Shown here: positions 44,677 through 53,545 of the stretch, one piece after another
Numbering within the stretch: the stretch's first letter is position 1
How the letters are laid out: each line of letters opens with the position of its first letter
Source of the DNA: Thiohalophilus sp.
GTDB taxonomy: Bacteria > Pseudomonadota > Gammaproteobacteria > UBA6429 > Thiohalophilaceae
Assembly: GCF_034521165.1 (NCBI RefSeq)
Contig: NZ_JAXHMV010000014.1
Coordinates: 124,001 to 188,000 of the forward strand
DNA: 64,000 bases
Direction of reading: 5' to 3'
Program-made: the position numbers and the translations under genes
Notes under the pieces: model-generated
What the model was told of the DNA's origin: nothing
What the model saw: only the letters and a program-made list of their open reading frames with translations
Databases searched by the model: none

Positions 44677-47334
44677 TCAGAAAATCATTCTCCGATCGCC
44701 ATACAGCACACTATTCCCATGATTGCCGTACACCACGTCATTGCCGCCCCCGGCGACGAGCCAGTCGCGCCGACCGGTCACGGTCCCGTTGTCGCTGGCC
44801 AGAAAACTCGCCGGATCGAGGGTGGTGTCACCATCCGCGTACAGGATGTCGTCCTGTCCCGAGTCAAAAAAGCTGGCGTAAATGAGATCCGTGCCGGCCG
44901 TCCCGTGCGCCATGCGGTACGGCAAAGACGAGTCCAGCTCGACCACCCGGTCACCGTCATCGTCAACGACCACCTCGTCATACACGAGATCGAATAACCG
45001 CAGTCCGAAGTTATCGCCTGAAGGGTCGTCAAGGGTCAGCCGATTGCCCTCGCTGTCGGTAATCGTCAGGGGGGAGTTCTGGCTGAGGGTGTATTGCCCG
45101 TCCGGGGTCTGCCAGGTGTTATCAGCGGTTTTGTAGCCAAAGGTGATCGCCGTGCCGTTGAAGATCACCCGGTTCGCGTCGCTGTCATTGAGCGTGGCAT
45201 GGCCGCCGCCCTCGCCGGTGACGATATAGGTATCAAACCCCTCGCCACCCTCCAGGATGTCATCTTCCAGATCGCCGATCAGAGTGTCATTACCGCCTTC
45301 GCCGTAGAGAATATCCAGGCCGGCACCACCGTCAAGATAGTCTCCTTTCTCACCACCCCACAGGATGTCGTCATCCGCCCCGCCAAACAGCGAATCAACT
45401 CCATCGCCACCGTAGAGCTGGTCGTTGCCAGCCCTGCCGGCCAGATTATCGTTGCCCTCTTCACCGTAGAGGTAATCATCATCCGCACCGCCATCAAGAA
45501 CATCCTTCTGGGTGCCACCGTAGAGATAATCGGTCCCGGTACCGCCTTTTAAGGTGTCCTCTCCCGAGTCGCCATACAGAAAATCGTCGCCTCTTCCACC
45601 ATACAGTTCGTCATCATGTTCATTGCCGTGGATCGTATCGCTGCCACTGCCGCCATGGATCTCATCGTTGTCCAGGCCACCGCTTAGGATATCGCTCCCC
45701 TGGTTGCCTTCAATATAATCCTCACCGGCTCCACCAATAATCTCATCATCGCGTCCCATGCCATACAGGTGGTCGTTTTCGTTCAGACCGGCTATCTGAT
45801 CCCCTTCTTCCGTACCGAAGACATAGCGAGGTAATTCGAAATTAGTCGGATCACCGAAGCTAATGTCATGCGTCAAATCCTGATAAACACGCCCCATGGG
45901 ATTGTAAAGTGGGTTATCGCTGGTGATATCGTTGATCGCCCGGTCGATATAGGTTGTCAGAAATTCCGCCCGATCCTGCAGGTACTGATCGCTGAAGTGC
46001 TCGATATCCAATTGACCATCATCATTGTGATTGGCATAGAGACTGTTGTCGCCCAGGACCACGAAGGGGTTCAGGTTGACCAGAGCGTAGCGGTAGGCAA
46101 TATCGGTTTTTGCCTGTGTCGCGATCGCGTCACGGCTCATCCCGGCCAGCGACACCACGTCCACTTTGCCTTCCGCCGCCTGATAATCTGCATGGTTATG
46201 GATGGAATAAACCGTCTGATACAGCGCGTCACGATAATCGTTGCCGGCCTCGGGGATCTCGAGGTCAGGGTCAAAGAGTCGCCCGAACTTTCCAATCAGG
46301 TTCTCCAGACCTGCGGCCGTGCCGATAGCCGAGCTATGGAGCAGGGTTTTGTAGGTATCAGGGCTCAGATCAGGATCGGCCTGGCTTAAGGTCGCGTAAA
46401 CTGCAAGGGAGTCGGTCAGTGCCGCCAGACTATGATTGTCGGAGCCAAAGGGATCCGGCTCATCGGACAAAAACTGATCCTCAATCGCAATATCAATATT
46501 CTCACCGGGTCGGCCGTGCATACCAGCAATTGGTATAAAAGGGTCCTTGCCAAGCAACGCTTCGTCGGCGGTGATATTGACGGTATTATCACCATCCGGG
46601 AATTCACCACCCAGGCGTAAAAAGAAAGCTTTATTGGTTGGACTCTGCTTGAACGATGGCGCATTAAAAACCGTAATATTCTCCGTGGCATCGGGGAAGA
46701 TCGCCCCAAACGCCATGGCGAGATGACCGCCAAGACTGTGCCCCGTGAGGGATAATTTCTGGTCACTATCGTCCGCCAATGCGGAGGATAATTCACCCGT
46801 CGCGTCAGCCTGGTCCGTTTCGACAAGATAATGACCTGCCGTGACGATCGCAGGGCTGCCGGACATCACACGCTCGTCGGTATAAAGCAGCACGGCATCA
46901 GGAGGAACAGCATCATCGCCTTGCGGGAAAATCTGGATATCGAACTGGGAAACACTTTGTCCAGCAGGGGATGCGACTCTTTTCCACCAGTTGTACATGG
47001 CGACGACCTGCTCGTAGGCAACGCCATGCAGTAAAATATCATTCCCCGAAGACCAGTCACTTAGTTCAAGCGTGCCGCGAAACGCCAGCGCAAGTTTATC
47101 AGAACCCTCTTCCATGAATACCGTTGCAGAAAGACTCGTATCCATGCCACCCTCCTCGGGTGAATCGTTATACTGGGTAACGATATTCGGATAGCGTTCT
47201 GCGAATTTTTCAGCTTGTTTTGGAACAAATCCATCCTCAGATACTAATGAAGATAGCTGATCTTGGATATTTCCTTCGACAAGGTTTGCATATGATGCAA
47301 GTGAAGCAACTGATTTTTCATATATAAAATGCAT
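44677..47334 (-). CDS. Lipase A with short, truncated RTX tail
   Basis: An 885-residue protein: lipase domain (about 1-380) with TGHSLGGHLAMAFGA near 196-210 and a candidate catalytic His in DNHSLAALTDSL; linker (about 370-520); then roughly 250 residues of RTX repeats almost the same as the first RTX block of the giant protein. The frame ends with GDRRMIF. A one-base shift near 44690 would continue as END-FLTGWAGQDRLFGGL before homology stops at about 44640. The C-terminal secretion region is therefore missing. It is probably a decayed former RTX lipase. GGGAG precedes its ATG. Confidence 0.87.
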   Translation of the reverse strand: MHFIYEKSVASLASYANLVEGNIQDQLSSLVSEDGFVPKQAEKFAERYPNIVTQYNDSPEEGGMDTSLSATVFMEEGSDKLALAFRGTLELSDWSSGNDILLHGVAYEQVVAMYNWWKRVASPAGQSVSQFDIQIFPQGDDAVPPDAVLLYTDERVMSGSPAIVTAGHYLVETDQADATGELSSALADDSDQKLSLTGHSLGGHLAMAFGAIFPDATENITVFNAPSFKQSPTNKAFFLRLGGEFPDGDNTVNITADEALLGKDPFIPIAGMHGRPGENIDIAIEDQFLSDEPDPFGSDNHSLAALTDSLAVYATLSQADPDLSPDTYKTLLHSSAIGTAAGLENLIGKFGRLFDPDLEIPEAGNDYRDALYQTVYSIHNHADYQAAEGKVDVVSLAGMSRDAIATQAKTDIAYRYALVNLNPFVVLGDNSLYANHNDDGQLDIEHFSDQYLQDRAEFLTTYIDRAINDITSDNPLYNPMGRVYQDLTHDISFGDPTNFELPRYVFGTEEGDQIAGLNENDHLYGMGRDDEIIGGAGEDYIEGNQGSDILSGGLDNDEIHGGSGSDTIHGNEHDDELYGGRGDDFLYGDSGEDTLKGGTGTDYLYGGTQKDVLDGGADDDYLYGEEGNDNLAGRAGNDQLYGGDGVDSLFGGADDDILWGGEKGDYLDGGAGLDILYGEGGNDTLIGDLEDDILEGGEGFDTYIVTGEGGGHATLNDSDANRVIFNGTAITFGYKTADNTWQTPDGQYTLSQNSPLTITDSEGNRLTLDDPSGDNFGLRLFDLVYDEVVVDDDGDRVVELDSSLPYRMAHGTAGTDLIYASFFDSGQDDILYADGDTTLDPASFLASDNGTVTGRRDWLVAGGGNDVVYGNHGNSVLYGDRRMIF
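46066..46225 (-). repeat. Shared linker module, copy 4 (lipase A)
   Basis: Linker joined to a real RTX continuation, as in copy 1. DNA downstream (45758-46140) is almost identical to 39115-39500. Confidence 0.85.
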
Positions 47335-47386
47335 TTTAATCTCCCTGTATTATGAATACACTTTCCCTATCTTTATAGATTAGACA

Positions 47387-47910
47387 TTATTTTCTGAAGA
47401 GGTATACTAAATACTGCTTCGGACAATGAGAATGACTTGGAAAATCACCACCGGATCTTTTAAACTTTACGATTACAGCAACGATTTCATTATTTTTCTT
47501 TCTATATATTTTCTCTTCCCACCTAGTAACACGAGGCCTGGATTTTCGTATAACTTTCTCCGTGTAGATGTAATAAACCGGATAATTTATACCGGAAGAT
47601 GACTTCAATGGTATAGAGATATAATCCTCCAAGCCCTTTCCCGTGATTGATTATAAAATATTGCTGCCCTTAGTTCATTGAATTTATTTTTTGGCAAATA
47701 AATACTTTCATAAACTTTAACGCCGCCTTCTTCCTCGCACATTTCCTGAACTCTATAATCCCAATAAGCCTTGCGTCCTTCATAAAAAACAACAATAGAT
47801 ATTGCAATTACGATAATTGCTATAAAAAAGCCAATAACAACTTTTATCGCGCTGAACCCGGAATTGTTACCTGGCGTTATCGGATTTTTACTAGCTTTAT
47901 TCATATCCAT
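47387..47910 (-). pseudogene. Small membrane-anchored partner of lipase A, frameshifted
   Basis: Two overlapping frames (47605-47910 and 47387-47632) together make one member of the small-protein family: a membrane helix (about 23-42), EGRKAYWDYRVQEMCEEEGG, then in the second frame KRSGGDFPSHSHC. Adding one T in the TTT run at 47637-47639 gives exactly 175 codons (174 residues) without interruption. It is either inactivated, switched by the homopolymer, or a sequence error. It is A/T-rich. It lies between the ABC transporter and lipase A. Confidence 0.8.
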
Positions 47911-47946
47911 ATCGTCTCGTCATATAATGTTGAAATTAACTAATAA

Positions 47947-50175
47947 TTAACAACCCGTAGTCTCTCGTTCTGATTTAACTGCATTTTCAACTGGCACGTC
48001 TTCTTCCCGATTACCCAAAATGACTGCCTCGTCCGTCATAAGGCCTTTCGGTTTGTGGTGCGTTATGAACAGGATCGTGACCTTGCCTTTTAACTTGTTA
48101 ATCGTCTGGGCAAATTGTTCGGCGGTGTGGTGATCGAGATTGCTCGTCGCCTCATCGAATACCAGTATCCTGGGGCGTTTGAGGATGGCACGGGCGATGG
48201 CCATGCGCTGTTTCTGACCGCCGGACAGGCCGGTGCCGTGTTCGCCGATCTCGGTCTGATAGCCCCGGGGTAACTGTTCGAGGGTGGTGTGGATTTCCGC
48301 CATTTTCGCGGCCTGCACCACCTGCTCGAAGCTGGCATGGGGGTTGGCCATGATCAGATTGTCGTAGATAGTGCCGGAGAACAGCATGGTTTCCTGCGGC
48401 ACGACCCCGAAATAGTCACGCAGCTCGTTGGCGCTGAGATGGCGGATGTCGCAGTTGTCGATCAGGATGCGCCCTTCTGTGGGCTGATAAAAACCCTGCA
48501 GCAGCTTGGCCAGGGTGCTCTTGCCGGATCCGGACGGGCCCATGATGGCGACACAGCCGCCGGCTTCGATATCCAGGTTAAGATCTTTATACAGATAGGG
48601 CAGCTCATCGCCATAGCGGAAACTCAGGTGCTGGATGGCAATACGCCCTTTCCCGCTACCCATCCTCGACGGGGCGGTTGAATAGGGTTCAATCGGGGCA
48701 TCCATGACATCACCCAGGCGCTTGACGGCAATGTTGGCTTGCTGGAACTCCTGCCATAGTCCCACCATGCGCAGCACCGGCTGCGACAGGCGGCTGGCGA
48801 ACATCTGGAAGGCGATCAGCATGCCGATGGTGAAATCCGAGGTGGTCATCACCAGCCAGGCCCCCACCCCGAGTACCGCCAGGGTCTGGATCTGCTCGAG
48901 GGTGTTGGCAGCGACATTATAGGTGTTGGACAACTTGCGGGTATTGAAACTGGCTGACAGAAAGGTGCGCAGGTAATCGCCATAGCGGTTCCTGAGTTGC
49001 GGCTCCATCTGCAGGGATTTGACCGTCTCCATACCATTGATGTACTCGGTGACAAAGGCCTGATTGCGCGCCCCGAGCTGGAACTGCTTGTTGAGCCGCT
49101 CGCGCAGCACCGGGGTGATCAGAATGCTGATGGTCGCGATCGCCGTCAGGATCCCCAGCACGATAAGCGTCAGCTGCCAGCTGTAATAGAACATGATAGC
49201 GAGGAAGATGAACAGGAACGGGAAATCGAGAAGCAGGGTCACCGCCGCGCCGGTAATGAACTCGCGGATGGTCTCGATACCCTGGATACGCGCCACCAGC
49301 GTGCCGGTGGGCCGTTTCTCGAAATAGCGCATCGGCAGGCTGAACAGGTGGCTGAACACCTTGCTGCCCAGCACGGCGTCGATGCGGTTGCCGGTATGCA
49401 GGACGAGGTACTGCCTGGCCCAGGTCATGGCGGCGGTAAACAGCATAAACATTAGCAGGCCGAAGCCGATCACCAGCAGCGTGTTCAGGGCATGATGGAC
49501 GATGACCTTGTCGATGATGACCTGGGTAAACAATGGCGTGGCCAGGGCCATCAACTGAATGGCCAGGGAGGCCAGCAGCACATCCCGCCAGATCGTCTTG
49601 TGCCGCAGCACCTCGGGCACAAACCATTTGAAGCCGAATTTCGCCGGCTCGCGGTCCAGTTCGTCCTCGGGCGCGGCCTGCTGGCGCGGTTTCACCAGCA
49701 ACAGCTCGGGCTCGAAGGCAGCGGCAACGTCGTTGACTGCGATGGTTTGAGGGGTATCGGTGCCGGCCTCGAAATAGACCAGCTTGTCGCCGTCGACCCG
49801 GGCGATCAGGGCCAGTCTGGCTGGCGGGTTGCTCTCGGCATCGGCGGGCTGATCCACCGATCCGGCATGGCTGTCGGCCGGCTCCCGGGAATCCTTCTCC
49901 CGCTTCGCTGGCGCGTCTGGATGAACGTCAGCCGGGATATTCAGGACCGCCAGGCACGGGAGATGTTGTGGCGTGAGTTCCGCGACCGGGATAGCCCGCC
50001 ACTGCGACTCGAAACCCAGGGAATAGAGGCCCTGCTGCAGGTTCGCCAGCGTGTACGGCGGCGGATAATGCTGCAGGAGCAATTTTGGATCGAACGGCGT
50101 CTGATGCAGTTGACAGAAACTGCCCACCGCCCAGAGGAAGTGATCCCTGTTGATTTCCCGGGCAATCCCTTGCAT
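47947..50175 (-). CDS. Type I secretion ABC transporter (HlyB/LapB type, C39-like domain)
   Basis: A 742-residue exporter. The N-terminal domain (about 1-165) is C39-like but has no catalytic cysteine in the usual position, so it probably binds RTX substrate rather than cutting leader peptides; an unusual low-complexity insert (KREKDSREPADSHAGSVDQP region) lies inside it. Six membrane helices follow (about 190-460), then the ATPase: Walker A GPSGSGKST, signature LSGGQKQRMAIARA and Walker B ILVFDEATSNLD. With the HlyD at 30.2 kb it should export the RTX protein. It is the first gene of the array. Confidence 0.95.
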   Translation of the reverse strand: MQGIAREINRDHFLWAVGSFCQLHQTPFDPKLLLQHYPPPYTLANLQQGLYSLGFESQWRAIPVAELTPQHLPCLAVLNIPADVHPDAPAKREKDSREPADSHAGSVDQPADAESNPPARLALIARVDGDKLVYFEAGTDTPQTIAVNDVAAAFEPELLLVKPRQQAAPEDELDREPAKFGFKWFVPEVLRHKTIWRDVLLASLAIQLMALATPLFTQVIIDKVIVHHALNTLLVIGFGLLMFMLFTAAMTWARQYLVLHTGNRIDAVLGSKVFSHLFSLPMRYFEKRPTGTLVARIQGIETIREFITGAAVTLLLDFPFLFIFLAIMFYYSWQLTLIVLGILTAIATISILITPVLRERLNKQFQLGARNQAFVTEYINGMETVKSLQMEPQLRNRYGDYLRTFLSASFNTRKLSNTYNVAANTLEQIQTLAVLGVGAWLVMTTSDFTIGMLIAFQMFASRLSQPVLRMVGLWQEFQQANIAVKRLGDVMDAPIEPYSTAPSRMGSGKGRIAIQHLSFRYGDELPYLYKDLNLDIEAGGCVAIMGPSGSGKSTLAKLLQGFYQPTEGRILIDNCDIRHLSANELRDYFGVVPQETMLFSGTIYDNLIMANPHASFEQVVQAAKMAEIHTTLEQLPRGYQTEIGEHGTGLSGGQKQRMAIARAILKRPRILVFDEATSNLDHHTAEQFAQTINKLKGKVTILFITHHKPKGLMTDEAVILGNREEDVPVENAVKSERETTGC

Positions 50176-50342
50176 GCCCTGTCCTGTTTTTGATGGTTAT
50201 TATTACTGGGCCGGTGTGATAGCTATGGCTGTCAGGCCCTCCCTGTTTAACTAGCCTAAAACAGGTTCTTGAGGATTTGAAGGCTTGTGGCGATTTTTTT
50301 TACACTTGTCCGGACGCTGTCGCTTTTCCCGGGAGACTCAGA

Positions 50343-51863
50343 TCATCCGATATCCGGCCGCATGTGCGGGAATAGCAGCACGTCGCGGATCGAGGGGGAG
50401 TCAGTGAACAGCATCACCAGGCGGTCGATGCCGATGCCCTCACCCGCGGTCGGAGGCATGCCGTGTTCCAGGGCGGTGACGTAGTCCTCGTCGAAGTACA
50501 TGGCCTCTTCGTCACCGGCTTCCTTTTCTTCCACCTGCTGGCGGAAGCGTTCGGCCTGGTCCTCGGCGTCGTTGAGCTCGGAGAAACCGTTGGCGATCTC
50601 GCGGCCGCCGACGAAGAATTCGAAGCGATCGGTGACGAAGGGATCGTCGTCATTGCGCCGTGCCAGCGGTGAAACTTCGGTCGGATAGGCGGTGATGAAG
50701 GTGGGATCTTTGAGGCGATGCTCGACGGTCTTCTCGAAGATTTCGATCTGCACCTTGCCCAGGCCATAGCTCGCTTTCAGTTCCACGCCCAGCCGTTTGG
50801 CATGCGCGCGGGCCCTGTCCAAATCGTCCAGATCATCAGACGAGATATCCGGATTGAAATGCAGGATCGACTCTTTCACGCTCATGCGCGCGAAGGGTTT
50901 GCCAAAGTCGTACGCCTCACCCTGATAAGTGATGACGGTCTTGCCCAGCACGGTCTGGGCGGTATCGCGCAGCATGGCTTCGGTGAGATCCATCAGATCG
51001 CGGTAGTCGGCATAGGCTTCGTAGAATTCGAGCATGGTGAATTCGGGATTGTGCCGGGTAGAGAGGCCTTCGTTACGGAAGTTACGGTTGATCTCAAACA
51101 CCCGTTCGAAGCCGCCGACCACCAGCCGCTTGAGATAGAGTTCCGGCGCAATCCGCAGATACAGATCCATATCCAGTGCATTGTGATAAGTGGAAAACGG
51201 TCTGGCAGTAGCGCCGCCGGGGATCACCTGCATCATCGGCGTTTCCACTTCCAGAAACCCCCGATGGGTCAGAAATTCGCGAATGTGGGTGATGATCTTC
51301 GAGCGGATATGAAAGGTGGTGCGCGATTCCTCGTTCATGATCAGATCGAGATAGCGCTGGCGATAGCGGGTCTCCTGATCGGAGAGGCCCTTGAATTTCT
51401 CCGGCAAGGGGCGCAGCGACTTGGTCAGCAGGCGAACGCTGTCCGCCTTGATGGACAACTCGCCGGTCTTGGTTTTCATCAGCGTGCCTTCCGCCCCGAT
51501 GATATCGCCCAGATCCCACTTTTTGAACTGTTCGTTATAAATCCCTTCGGGCAGATCATCGCGACGCACGTAAAGCTGAATGCGACCCGACATATCCTGC
51601 AGGGTACAGAAGCTCGCCTTGCCCATGATGCGACGCAGCATCATGCGTCCGGCCACACTGACCCGCACCGGATTGGCTTCCAGCTCTTCGGCGCTCTTCT
51701 CGCCGTACTCGGCATGCAGCTCCCCGGCCATCACATTGCGCCGAAAGTCATTGGGAAACGCCACCCCGGACTCGCGTAACTCGGCCAGCTTGCGCCGGCG
51801 CTCGGCGATCAGCTTGTGCTCGTCGACGGGCTGTTCCGGTTGCTGTTCGTTATTATCTGCCAT
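50343..51863 (-). CDS. lysS: Lysine--tRNA ligase (class II)
   Basis: A 506-residue class II synthetase. The anticodon-binding OB fold covers about 60-150. Motif 2 is FRNEGLSTRHNPEFTMLEFYEAY (about 263-285) and motif 3 is GEGIGIDRLVMLFTDSPSIRDVL (about 471-493). Length matches E. coli LysS. It lies downstream of prfB, the conserved prfB-lysS order, though about 180 bases of repeat-bearing sequence separate them. Confidence 0.97.
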   Translation of the reverse strand: MADNNEQQPEQPVDEHKLIAERRRKLAELRESGVAFPNDFRRNVMAGELHAEYGEKSAEELEANPVRVSVAGRMMLRRIMGKASFCTLQDMSGRIQLYVRRDDLPEGIYNEQFKKWDLGDIIGAEGTLMKTKTGELSIKADSVRLLTKSLRPLPEKFKGLSDQETRYRQRYLDLIMNEESRTTFHIRSKIITHIREFLTHRGFLEVETPMMQVIPGGATARPFSTYHNALDMDLYLRIAPELYLKRLVVGGFERVFEINRNFRNEGLSTRHNPEFTMLEFYEAYADYRDLMDLTEAMLRDTAQTVLGKTVITYQGEAYDFGKPFARMSVKESILHFNPDISSDDLDDLDRARAHAKRLGVELKASYGLGKVQIEIFEKTVEHRLKDPTFITAYPTEVSPLARRNDDDPFVTDRFEFFVGGREIANGFSELNDAEDQAERFRQQVEEKEAGDEEAMYFDEDYVTALEHGMPPTAGEGIGIDRLVMLFTDSPSIRDVLLFPHMRPDIG

Positions 51864-51885
51864 GCGTTATCTCTTTGATCAAAGT

Positions 51886-52037
51886 TTTCACCACGAAGAC
51901 ACCAAGACACGAAGTAAACATAATTATGTAATTAAATCCCGGTCATGTGACCGTGTTGAGTTTAATGACTGGATTCCGGCATGCGCCGGAATGACGGTTT
52001 GTTTACCTCGTTACTCGTAACTCGTCCCTCGGCCCTG
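51886..52037. repeat. Repeats between lysS and prfB
   Basis: Contains an ACCACGAAGACACC...CACGAAG half of the 23.65-kb inverted repeat (51890-51914), a hairpin ATTCCGGCATGCGCCGGAAT (51973-51992), and degenerate 7-mers of ACTCGTN type (52012-52035). No gene seen. Confidence 0.6.
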
Positions 52038-52041
52038 TTAT

Positions 52042-53140
52042 TTATAATCCGCTTTTCAGGCTGGCCTCGACGAACTGGTTCAGATCGCCGTCGAGGACGG
52101 CCTGGGTGTTGCTGGATTCGACGCCGGTGCGCAGGTCCTTGATGCGGGACTGGTCCAGCACGTAGGAACGGATCTGGCTGCCCCAGCCGATGTCGGATTT
52201 GGAATCTTCCAGTGCCTGTCGTTCGGTGGTCTGTTTTTGCAGCTCCATCTCGTACAGCTTGGCCCGGAGCTGGTTCATCGCATGATCTTTATTCTGATGC
52301 TGGGAACGCCCGCTCTGGCACTGCACCACGATGCCGGAGGGCATGTGGGTAATGCGCACCGCCGAGTCGGTGCGGTTGACGTGCTGGCCGCCGGCGCCGG
52401 AGGCGCGGTAGGTATCGATGCGTAAATCCGCCGGGTTGATATCGACCTCGATCGACTCGTCGACTTCGGGATAAACGAACACCGAGGCAAAGGAGGTGTG
52501 ACGGCGATTGCCCGAATCGAACGGCGATTTGCGCACCAGCCGATGCACACCGGTTTCGGTGCGCAGCCAGCCGTAGGCGTATTCACCGCTGAACTTGACC
52601 GTGGCGCTTTTGATGCCGGCCACTTCGCCTTCGGAGACTTCAATCAGTTCGGTGGTAAAGCCGGCGTTCTCACCCCAGCGCAGGTACATGCGCAACAGGA
52701 TATTGGCCCAGTCCTGCGCCTCGGTGCCACCGGAGCCGGCCTGGATGTCCATGAAGGCGTTCTTGTCGTCCATCTGCCCGGAGAACATGCGCTGGAATTC
52801 CAGCTGTTCGAGGCTTTTTTCCTGGTTGTCGAGATCGGCGATGACCGAGTTGATGGCCTCTTCATCCTGTTCCTCGACCGCCATCTCCAGCAGCTCGTCG
52901 GCGTCGTCGAGCCGTTGGGTCAGTGTGGTGATGGTTTCAACGATTTTTTCCAGGCGCGCGCGTTCGCGACCCAGTTCCTGGGCATAGTCAGGATTGTTCC
53001 AGATATCCGGGTCTTCCAGCTCCCGGGTGACCTCGTCCAGCCGTTCACGCCTGGTATCGAAGTCAAAGATACCCCCTCAGGGCTTCGAGTCGCCCTTGCA
53101 TGTCCTTGATACGGGTCTGGATTGCGTTGACTTCCAACAT
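52042..53140 (-). CDS. prfB: Peptide chain release factor 2, expressed by programmed +1 frameshift
   Basis: A 365-residue release factor for UGA and UAA stops. The first frame runs 53140-53066 (25 codons), then an in-frame TGA; the second frame runs from 53064 to 52042 (340 codons). The total equals the E. coli length. The stop-recognition SPF motif (KSPFDSGNRRHTS) and the catalytic GGQ (ASGAGGQHVNRTD) are both intact. The internal UGA makes synthesis autoregulated: low RF2 favours the +1 shift. Confidence 0.97.
53062..53077 (-). promoter_or_regulatory. prfB programmed frameshift site
   Basis: Minus-strand AGGGGGTATCTTTGAC: an internal Shine-Dalgarno-like AGGGGG, the CTT slip codon, and TGA followed by C. 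This is the canonical bacterial prfB recoding signal. Confidence 0.97.
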
Positions 53141-53545
53141 ACTGATAAACCACCGGAAAATGTGAAGCGCGTATGATACACGAATTCCCTGATCTTGGCG
53201 ATGGCAGGGATCCAGGCGATAGGCGGAATCTACGCGAGCGGACGCTGATAGGTTCTGGGTCCTGGTGTAGGTGAGGCAATCAGTTGACAGTGAGGTAGGA
53301 GCCGCCTCGGGCGCGACAGGCCGTGCAACATAGAGACGTCTATCGCGGCGCAGTCGCTCCTACAGATTCTGGTCTTCCTCCCGCGTAACTCGTCCCCTGG
53401 CTTTTTTACTAAATTCGTGCCCCCCTCATACTCTGGCTCATCCTGCAGGTCACGCTGACGTTAGCCTGCGTGACACCCTGCCGATACGCAGAATGTCAGG
53501 TAGCGCGGCGCGCCACCGGACCTACCCCCTCTGCGGAACAGTGAT
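53141..53545. repeat. Repeat-filled gap between prfB and recJ
   Basis: Bases 53295-53364 are a Pseudomonas-like REP pair (GTAGGAGC... and GCTCCTAC in inverted order with CGCGA cores). Bases 53443-53525 are a full copy of the GTCACGC-type dispersed element (also 61223-61308). Bases 53378-53403 hold a decayed CGTAACTCGTCCCCTGG heptamer remnant. No gene was found; the prfB promoter must lie at the left end. Confidence 0.75.
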
